From contig NZ_JACJRQ010000026.1 in assembly GCF_014697355.1 (NCBI RefSeq), positions 46,553 to 110,552 of the forward strand: a DNA stretch of 64,000 bases, written 5' to 3'. Positions 57,912 to 64,000 of the stretch are shown one piece after another. The stretch is from Nostoc calcicola FACHB-3891. Its GTDB lineage: Bacteria; Cyanobacteriota; Cyanobacteriia; Cyanobacteriales; Nostocaceae. How positions within the stretch are numbered: position 1 is the first letter of the stretch; each line of letters begins with the position of its first letter. Under the pieces are notes generated by a model. The model was not told where the DNA came from and made no database searches. It saw nothing but the letters and a program-made list of their open reading frames with translations. Position numbers and translations under genes: made by a program.

Positions 57912-60185
57912 ATGACAACTCAGTTTTGGGAAAAAAGCAGAGAAATTAATGCAACTTTAACTAACTTACTATTTAAGTTTGTGTACAGACGGGTATTTAT
58001 AGGTCTAACCAAGCTACGCACAGCCAGTCAAGAGACATCACCTTTGATTCATCAAGCTTGGTGGCTTTTAAGAAAGCGTCTGCTGCCATTATTATGTCTA
58101 ATATCATTCTTTGCAGTATTGCAACTCAACAGCTTTGCCCCTGTTGTTGCCCAACTACCTCGTCAGGAAATTCGGGGGGTGTGGCTAAGTGGTAACGATT
58201 TTAGCGTTTTTAGAAATCGTTCACAGGTGCAAGCAGCCATGACCCAACTGCGGCAGTTAAACTTTAATACTGTTTATCCGGTAGTCTGGAATGATGGTTA
58301 TACTCAATACCCCAGCGCCATCATGCAGAAAAAGGGGATACCCTTTTTCTTCAAAGGAACAGATGGACAAGATGTAATTGCAGACATTATCACCCAAGCC
58401 CGCAGCCAAGGGCTACTAGCAATACCTTGGTTTGAATTTGGTTTCATGGTTCCTCTAACTTCAGAACTCGCATCACAGCATCCAGATTGGCTGACACAAA
58501 AGCAAGATGGGACTCAAACTTCAATTAGTGCTGCGGGTGAAGTAGCGTGGTTAAATCCCTTTCACCCCGAAGTGCAAAACTTTATTCGTGAACTCGTGAT
58601 GGAAGTTATCACTAAATACAATGCTGATGGCGTTCAATTTGACGACCACACGAGTTTACCTGTAGATTTTGGTTACGATAAGTACACGATTAATCTATAT
58701 ACTCAAGAAACTGGCAATCCTCCTCCACCCAATCCCCAAGCCACAGCATGGATAAAATGGCGGGCAGATAAAATTACTGCCTTCATGGTAGAACTCCACC
58801 AAACTGTGAAAGCCCGAAAACCGAATGCTATCTTCTCAGTTGCTCCCAATTACTATGATTTCGCTTACAAGCTGCAACTCCAAGATTGGCTGAACTGGGT
58901 ACGTTTGGGTATTGTTGATGAGTTGGTGATGCAGGTGTACCGTAATGATTTAGAAAGTTTTATCGGTCAAATTACCCGCCCAGAAATTTTAGAAACCCAA
59001 CAAGTCATCCCAACTGGTATCGGTATTATGGCGGGGTTAAGAAATCGCCCAGTTTCTATACCACAAATCCAATCCCAGGTACAAGCAGCGCAACAACGCG
59101 GTTTAGGTATCGGCTTTTTCTACTACGAAAGCCTTTGGGATATCGCACCTGAACCAGCAGCCCAACGCCAGTCAGCATTTGCGGCTCTTTTTCCAAATCC
59201 AGTGTTGCGCGACATCTCTCAAAATACACCCCGCCAGCCAACTTTTAACACCATATCCTTACCTTTATATCCAAAACCTTCCCTCGGTCAACGCGTTCGC
59301 GGCTATTTTCTGGAAGTAGCGATCGCCAGTGGTCAGCCAAGACGTATTTTATTAGATACAGGGTCAGCAGGTCTAAGAGTTCCCCAAGAGTTTTTAGGTA
59401 ATGCTCCCATCCAAAGAACAGGTCAAAACATCAAGGAAGTATTAAGTGATGGTACTATCCTAGAAGGAGAATTAGTTTATACTAACGTCCGATTTGGTTT
59501 AATTCCCACCACAGAACCCGTCCCCGTACACGTTGTTACTAGTCGCCAATGTACTCCCCAAAAACCTAATTGTTCAGCCAAAAGTGGTGTGCCATTTTCT
59601 GGTATTCTCGGTGTCAACTATTCTGAAAAGTCACTTCCTTATAACCCGTTAAGAAAATTACCAGGCAATCTGAGTAACGGATTTATTGTCATAGGAAATG
59701 GTGGTAGTAACAATAATGGCAGCCTAAGTCTCGGTTTAACTGCCCAGAATCAAGCAGGTTTCAAAATGGCTGCTTGGAGTCAACAACCCCAAATTAATGG
59801 CGTACCTGGTAACAGATGGGACTCTCGACTGAGCAAAGTTTGTTTAACACTTACTGGGAGTTCTGCGAAAAATGCTTGTAATGGCACAGCGATCGCTGAT
59901 ACTGGAACTATTAATGGTTTGACTGAATTCAAGTCAGCTTCTACAGCAGGAAAACTCAAACCAGGAGTATTAGGTTCAGCAAATACTGTGAAAATAGCAA
60001 TGAATGGCATTTTTGATTACAGCCTGAAACCAGGAACCCGCGACGGATTTAATCGCTGGAATTTGAGTATCTCGCCACAATCACAACTGAGTATATTTGT
60101 AAATCCTGGAATTGCATTTTTTGATAAATACGATGTACTCTTTGACCAAGTTAATGGAAAACAGGGTTTTCGCAGCCGGCGGTAA
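57912..60185 (+). CDS. Fusion of GHL10 glycoside-hydrolase-like domain and pepsin-like aspartic protease domain
   Basis: A 757-residue protein. An unusually long basic N-terminus (about 55 residues) precedes a membrane/signal segment (LLPLLCLISFFAVLQL, about 57-72). A GHL10 (DUF187) barrel follows at about 85-430 (RQEIRGVWLSGNDFSVFRNR, ADGVQFDDHTSLP, FSVAPNYYDF). The C-terminal 300 residues look like a single-chain aspartic protease: first DTG motif LLDTGSAGLRV with Asp482, second motif IADTGTINGL with Asp663, and a flap-like region between. Two DTG motifs about 180 residues apart are the pepsin arrangement. Both enzyme parts would act outside the membrane. Related to the SLH-GHL10 protein at 7937. 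Monocistronic. Confidence 0.85.
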   Translation: MTTQFWEKSREINATLTNLLFKFVYRRVFIGLTKLRTASQETSPLIHQAWWLLRKRLLPLLCLISFFAVLQLNSFAPVVAQLPRQEIRGVWLSGNDFSVFRNRSQVQAAMTQLRQLNFNTVYPVVWNDGYTQYPSAIMQKKGIPFFFKGTDGQDVIADIITQARSQGLLAIPWFEFGFMVPLTSELASQHPDWLTQKQDGTQTSISAAGEVAWLNPFHPEVQNFIRELVMEVITKYNADGVQFDDHTSLPVDFGYDKYTINLYTQETGNPPPPNPQATAWIKWRADKITAFMVELHQTVKARKPNAIFSVAPNYYDFAYKLQLQDWLNWVRLGIVDELVMQVYRNDLESFIGQITRPEILETQQVIPTGIGIMAGLRNRPVSIPQIQSQVQAAQQRGLGIGFFYYESLWDIAPEPAAQRQSAFAALFPNPVLRDISQNTPRQPTFNTISLPLYPKPSLGQRVRGYFLEVAIASGQPRRILLDTGSAGLRVPQEFLGNAPIQRTGQNIKEVLSDGTILEGELVYTNVRFGLIPTTEPVPVHVVTSRQCTPQKPNCSAKSGVPFSGILGVNYSEKSLPYNPLRKLPGNLSNGFIVIGNGGSNNNGSLSLGLTAQNQAGFKMAAWSQQPQINGVPGNRWDSRLSKVCLTLTGSSAKNACNGTAIADTGTINGLTEFKSASTAGKLKPGVLGSANTVKIAMNGIFDYSLKPGTRDGFNRWNLSISPQSQLSIFVNPGIAFFDKYDVLFDQVNGKQGFRSRR

Positions 60186-60199
60186 AAGCAAACTCAAAT

Positions 60200-60270
60200 A
60201 GCCTTCAATTGGCAAACCTCTGTGTCCCTCTGCGTTTACCTTTGCGCCCCTCTGCGTTTAAAAACGCTAA
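60200..60270. repeat. Dispersed CTCTGCGTTTACCTTTGCGC repeat
   Basis: The block CCTCTGTGTCCCTCTGCGTT then TACCTTTGCGCCCCTCTGCG is the opposite-strand form of the CGCAGAGG repeat at 18893. Between the fusion gene and the dehydrogenase gene; the remainder to 60456 is promoter-side DNA. Confidence 0.6.
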
Positions 60271-60456
60271 GATTTTACGCAAAAGTATTAATACTTATTG
60301 ATTGGTATATTTTGTTGCCAAAATAATTGCGAAATTGTAATACTAAGCGGCTACTTCTTAACTAAAAGACTAGAATTTGGGTGGTGGCTTCCAAAATAGA
60401 TCTGTGTAACACTAGGAAGCCAACAGTCAAGCTATTTTTTAACGGGAGGTCAGGTA

Positions 60457-61824
60457 ATGGCGATCGCCACGATTAATCCTGCCACTGGGGAAACTTGTCA
60501 AATCTTTGACCCACTCAAGGATGCAGAAATTAACACTAAACTCGATTTGGCGAATCAGGCTTTTGAACACTACCGCCAGACTAGTTTTTCTGAGCGATCG
60601 CAGTGGTTACAAAAAGCTGCCGATATTTTAGAGCAAGACAAAGCAGAATTTGCTAAATTGATGACTCTAGAAATGGGTAAGCCTTTTAAAGCTGCCATCG
60701 CCGAAGTCGAAAAATGCGCCGCCGTCTGTCGCTACTACGCCGAACACGCCCCTGGTTTTTTGGCTGATGTTTCTGTAAAAACTGATGCCAGCCATAGTTT
60801 TGTTCGCTATCAGCCTTTAGGTGCGATTCTGGCAGTCATGCCGTGGAATTTCCCCTTCTGGCAAGTTTTCCGCTTTGCGGCACCAGCCCTCATGGCGGGA
60901 AATGTCGGCTTACTCAAACATGCTTCCAACGTGCCGCAGTGCGCCTTGGCAATAGAAGAAATTATTCGACGGGCAGGTTTTCCCGGAGGTGTATTTCAAA
61001 CTTTATTGATTGGGGCTGCGAAAGTCGCCGATTTAATGGCAGATGAGAGGGTAAAAGCTGCCACCTTGACAGGAAGCGAACCAGCAGGCATATCCCTTGC
61101 CGTCGCCGCAGGCAAACAAATTAAAAAAACAGTTTTGGAATTGGGAGGAAGCGACCCATTTATTGTGTTAGAAAGTGCTGACTTAGAAGCAGCAGTTGTC
61201 ACAGCTACTACAGCGCGGATGTTGAATAACGGGCAATCATGTATTGCAGCAAAACGTTTTATTGTCGCAGAAGCGATCGCTGACAAATTTGAAAAATTGT
61301 TGTTAGATAAATTCGAGGCGCTGAAAGTGGGCGATCCCATGCAACCAGACACCGATGTTGGACCACTGGCAACTCCTGGGATTCTCCAGGATTTAGACCA
61401 ACAAGTGCAAACTGCTACCCAAAGCGGTGGGAAAGTCCTCATCGGTGGACATCCATTATCAGATCGTCCAGGGAACTTTTATCCGCCAACCATTATCATA
61501 GATATCCCGCCTAACACATCAATTGCAAAAGAAGAATTCTTTGGCCCAGTAGCTTTGTTATTCCGGGTTCCAGATATCGATGCTGCCATTAAACTCGCTA
61601 ATGATAGCCCCTTTGGCTTAGGTGCAAGTGCTTGGACAACCAACGACCAAGAACGCGATCGCTTGGTTGAAGAAATCCAAGCAGGTGCCGTATTTATCAA
61701 CGGTATGGTCAAATCCGATCCCCGATTGCCCTTTGGTGGTATTAAGCGTTCTGGATATGGCAGAGAATTGAGTATCCAAGGTATACATGAGTTTGTCAAC
61801 GTTAAAACTGTGTGGGTGAAGTGA
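60457..61824 (+). CDS. Succinic semialdehyde dehydrogenase (TCA bypass)
   Basis: A 455-residue aldehyde dehydrogenase. Cofactor/substrate motif PWNFPFWQVFRFAAPALMAG, catalytic Glu228 in LELGGSDP, and nucleophile Cys262 in NNGQSCIAAKR. The start MAIATINPATGE and length match the GabD/SSADH group oxidising succinic semialdehyde to succinate with NAD(P). ATG 60457 follows GGGAGGTCAGGTA. The next gene is a 2-oxoglutarate decarboxylase candidate; together they convert 2-oxoglutarate to succinate and stand in for 2-oxoglutarate dehydrogenase in cyanobacteria. Confidence 0.93.
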   Translation: MAIATINPATGETCQIFDPLKDAEINTKLDLANQAFEHYRQTSFSERSQWLQKAADILEQDKAEFAKLMTLEMGKPFKAAIAEVEKCAAVCRYYAEHAPGFLADVSVKTDASHSFVRYQPLGAILAVMPWNFPFWQVFRFAAPALMAGNVGLLKHASNVPQCALAIEEIIRRAGFPGGVFQTLLIGAAKVADLMADERVKAATLTGSEPAGISLAVAAGKQIKKTVLELGGSDPFIVLESADLEAAVVTATTARMLNNGQSCIAAKRFIVAEAIADKFEKLLLDKFEALKVGDPMQPDTDVGPLATPGILQDLDQQVQTATQSGGKVLIGGHPLSDRPGNFYPPTIIIDIPPNTSIAKEEFFGPVALLFRVPDIDAAIKLANDSPFGLGASAWTTNDQERDRLVEEIQAGAVFINGMVKSDPRLPFGGIKRSGYGRELSIQGIHEFVNVKTVWVK

Positions 61825-61825
61825 T

Positions 61826-62020
61826 AGGGGACTGGGGACTGGGGATTAGAGGCTGGGTATTAGGAACTAAGTATTGGGATTAGGAATTAGAGATTACAAA
61901 TTAGGTGTTGGGAAAGATATTTTCATTCCCCACTCCCCAATCCCCACTCCCCAATCCCCACTCCCCAATCCCCAATCCCCAGTCCCCAATCCCCAGTCCC
62001 CAGTCCCCAATATTTATTGT
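61826..62020. repeat. Tandem repeat tract between the TCA-bypass genes
   Basis: GGGGACTGGGGACTGGGGAT at the left, degenerate GGTATTAGGAACTAAG repeats in the middle, then CCCCACTCCCCAATCCCCAC repeated many times at the right. Same STRR class as 41585. It starts right at the dehydrogenase stop codon and could form a long hairpin between the two genes. Confidence 0.85.
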
Positions 62021-62038
62021 CGCTAATCAGGAAATAAA

Positions 62039-63682
62039 ATGAATACAGCAGAACTGTTGGTGCAGTGCCTAGAAAATGAAGGAGTGCAATATATTTTTGG
62101 ACTCCCTGGCGAAGAAAACCTGCATGTTTTGGAAGCATTAAAACATTCTTCGATTAAATTTATTACAACTCGTCATGAACAAGGTGCAGCATTCATGGCG
62201 GATGTCTACGGACGGCTAACCGGAAAAGCCGGAGTGTGCCTTTCTACTCTTGGGCCTGGGGCAACCAACTTGATGACTGGGGTAGCAGATGCGAACCTCG
62301 ATGGTGCGCCTTTAGTGGCGATTACCGGTCAAGTGGGAACAGATAGAATGCACATTGAATCCCATCAATATTTAGATTTGGTGGCGATGTTTGCACCTGT
62401 TACCAAATGGAATAAGCAGATTGTGCGGCCGAGTATTACACCAGAAGTGGTAAGAAAAGCATTTAAGCGATCGCAATCTGAAAAACCTGGTGCAGTTCAC
62501 ATCGATTTGCCAGAAAATATTGCTGCTATGGCCGTAGAAGGCAAACCCTTGCGTAAAGATAATAGCGAAAAAACCTATGCATCTTTTGCTAGTATTCGGG
62601 CAGCCGCAGCCGCAATTTGCCAAGCAGTAAACCCATTAATATTAGTAGGAAATGGGGCAATTCGCGCTCATGCAAGTGATGCCGTCACGCAATTTGCCAC
62701 CTTGCTGAATATACCTGTTGCTAATACCTTCATGGGTAAAGGTGTGATTCCCTACACACATCAATTAGCCTTGTGGTCAGTGGGATTGCAGCAAAGAGAT
62801 TTCATTACCTGTGGATTTGATAATACAGATTTAGTAATTGCCATCGGCTATGATTTGATAGAATTTTCTCCCAAAAAATGGAATCGTGACGGCAAAATTC
62901 CAGTTGTGCATATAGGGTTAAATCCAGCAGAAATTGATAGTAGTTATATTCCCGATGCCGAAGTCGTGGGAGATATTTCTGATTCTCTCTATGAAATCTT
63001 AAAATTAGCAGACCGACAAGGTAAACCCGATCCCTTTGCCATCAGTTTACGAGCAGATATTCGCGCTGATTACGAACAGTATGCCCATGATGATGGATTT
63101 CCCATTAAACCGCAAAAGTTAATTTATGACTTACGGCAAGTGATGGGGCCAGATGATATCGTCATCTCTGATGTTGGCGCACATAAAATGTGGATGGCAC
63201 GTCATTATCATTGCCATAGCCCCAATACTTGTATTATTTCCAATGGCTTTGCCGCTATGGGTATTGCGATTCCTGGTGCCTTAGCAGCAAAACTCGTTCA
63301 TCCCAAACGCAAAATTGTTGCTGTCACCGGCGATGGCGGTTTCATGATGAATTGCCAAGAATTAGAAACCGCCTTGCGTGTCGGTACGCCCTTTGTCACC
63401 ATCATTTTTAATGACGGTGGCTATGGATTAATTGAGTGGAAACAAGAAAATCAATTTGGCAAAGGAAACTCATCTTTTGTGCATTTTGGCAATCCCGATT
63501 TTGTTAAATTAGCTGAAAGTATGGGTTTAAAAGGTTACCGAGTTGAATCTGCTTTAGATTTAATTCCCACACTCAAAGAAGCCCTTGCTCAAGATGTACC
63601 CGCCGTCATCGATTGTCCCGTAGACTATCGGGAGAATCACCGCTTTAGCCAAAAAGCCGGCGAGTTGAGTTGTGCGGTGTAA
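62039..63682 (+). CDS. ThDP-dependent 2-oxoglutarate decarboxylase (acetolactate-synthase-like)
   Basis: A 547-residue thiamin diphosphate enzyme of the acetolactate synthase family. ThDP-activating Glu47 in TTRHEQGAAFMADVYGR, and the ThDP/Mg motif GDGGFMMNCQ...NDGGYGLI in the C-terminal domain. Adjacent to a succinic semialdehyde dehydrogenase gene, the arrangement known for the cyanobacterial 2-oxoglutarate decarboxylase that yields succinic semialdehyde (described in Synechococcus sp. PCC 7002). No small regulatory subunit gene of acetolactate synthase is nearby, which agrees with that role. ATG 62039 follows AGGAAATAAA. The name rests on context; by sequence alone it could also be called an acetolactate-synthase-like protein. 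Confidence 0.88.
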   Translation: MNTAELLVQCLENEGVQYIFGLPGEENLHVLEALKHSSIKFITTRHEQGAAFMADVYGRLTGKAGVCLSTLGPGATNLMTGVADANLDGAPLVAITGQVGTDRMHIESHQYLDLVAMFAPVTKWNKQIVRPSITPEVVRKAFKRSQSEKPGAVHIDLPENIAAMAVEGKPLRKDNSEKTYASFASIRAAAAAICQAVNPLILVGNGAIRAHASDAVTQFATLLNIPVANTFMGKGVIPYTHQLALWSVGLQQRDFITCGFDNTDLVIAIGYDLIEFSPKKWNRDGKIPVVHIGLNPAEIDSSYIPDAEVVGDISDSLYEILKLADRQGKPDPFAISLRADIRADYEQYAHDDGFPIKPQKLIYDLRQVMGPDDIVISDVGAHKMWMARHYHCHSPNTCIISNGFAAMGIAIPGALAAKLVHPKRKIVAVTGDGGFMMNCQELETALRVGTPFVTIIFNDGGYGLIEWKQENQFGKGNSSFVHFGNPDFVKLAESMGLKGYRVESALDLIPTLKEALAQDVPAVIDCPVDYRENHRFSQKAGELSCAV

Positions 63683-63900
63683 AAAATTGGCGTTGCATAA
63701 TTGCGGGATGATTTATCTCACGCAGAGGCAAGGCAGCGCGGTCTTGGGGGTTTCCCCCATGAGCGACTGCCGCGCAGAGAGAATAAGGAGTTAAAAATTT
63801 GAATACATCAAAATTCATCTCCTGATTCAGCAATGCCAAAAAATCTTGTAGAGACGCGATTAATCGCGTCTTGAAAAATTTTCGTAGTGGACTGACACAG
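63683..63900. repeat. Intergenic repeats (CGCAGAG and GACGCGATTAATCGCGTC types)
   Basis: TCACGCAGAGGCAAGGCAGC (63718-63737) and a GACTGCCGCGCAGAGAG block follow the decarboxylase gene; at 63849-63874 stands GTAGAGACGCGATTAATCGC, a palindromic dispersed repeat. No gene. Confidence 0.65.
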
Positions 63901-63999
63901 CTAAAATGTTGCATTAGAACTAACGGATTCCTCCTCCTCAAAAACTGGATAAAGATGTTGCAGTTTCACCCTGGCATCAAGAGTAGAAAACCGCCATAT
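63901..63999 (-). CDS. Possible C-terminal end of a gene leaving the window
   Basis: On the minus strand the last 99 bases read IWRFSTLDARVKLQHLYPVF, EEEESVSSNATF and stop, with no start. The composition is protein-like (basic then acidic tail). An open stretch of this size can arise by chance, so this is tentative. Confidence 0.35.
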   Translation of the reverse strand: MWRFSTLDARVKLQHLYPVFEEEESVSSNATF

Positions 64000-64000
64000 T

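Noticed and set aside
1..64000. Search for tRNA, rRNA, tmRNA, riboswitches, origins and attachment sites
   Set aside because: Reading both strands for cloverleaf motifs and T-loop consensus showed none; GGTTCAAATACATG is part of a dispersed palindrome flank, not a T-loop. A covariance-model scan would be needed to exclude weak cases.

Overview
The window looks like chromosomal DNA of a filamentous, probably heterocystous, phycoerythrin-bearing cyanobacterium (Nostoc, Tolypothrix or Calothrix type). Supporting signs are the very frequent HIP1 octamer GCGATCGC, a cpe linker/lyase/regulator operon, a split-intein DnaE C-terminal half, cyanobacteria-specific families (DUF1400, DUF928, DUF1822, COP23), and a dense load of short tandem repeats, palindromic repeats and MITE-like elements. 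No rRNA or tRNA gene was recognised. All family names come from reading the sequence; nothing was searched.

Layout. 0-10 kb: a two-gene unit of a small HMA_2-associated-type protein and a calcium-type P-ATPase, then a strongly divergent S-adenosylmethionine synthetase, a MazF-type toxin/antitoxin pair, small exported or membrane proteins, and an SLH-anchored glycoside-hydrolase-like protein. 10-19 kb: surface and secretion genes, namely a TPS-type filamentous haemagglutinin translationally coupled to a TPR-CHAT protein, then an RTX protein built from 312-bp repeats. 19.2-19.8 kb: an orphan five-repeat CRISPR array with leader and terminator. 19.9-25.6 kb (minus): a putative signalling operon, sigma factor - DUF1822 - CHAT/CHASE2 - DUF928. 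25.8-30.3 kb: COP23 protein, protease-TPR protein, pentapeptide protein and small proteins. 30.6-36 kb: a nuclease-like protein, dnaE-C, a Tn5/IS4-type transposase remnant, a TrmJ-like methyltransferase and a beta-lactamase-fold protein. 36.9-43.4 kb: an EF-hand membrane protein, then (minus) cpeC-cpeD-cpeS-cpeT-cpeR and a coiled-coil rod linker. 44.2-48.9 kb (minus): kinase - small membrane protein - COP23 - protease - protease. 49.6-57.5 kb: a membrane coiled-coil protein and a lipid-linked pentose module (UbiA-type synthase, GT-C glycosyltransferase, SMR flippase, HAD phosphatase), then a DUF6918 protein, a lipoprotein and an O-methyltransferase. 57.9-63.7 kb: a glycosidase-like/pepsin-like fusion, and the succinic semialdehyde dehydrogenase / 2-oxoglutarate decarboxylase pair that closes the cyanobacterial TCA cycle.

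The least-described system here is the 44-49 kb kinase-COP23-protease cluster. Three unrelated proteins in it (kinase, 74-residue membrane protein, lipoprotein protease) end in the same two-cysteine motif, CPPIL(A/P)PGxxC, predicted to lie outside the cytoplasm in each. The other strong observations are the MetK homologue that has lost metal/substrate residues, two MITEs with perfect 10-bp target duplications, a filled/empty pair of one repeat locus showing TTAA-targeted insertion, and the glycosidase-pepsin fusion.
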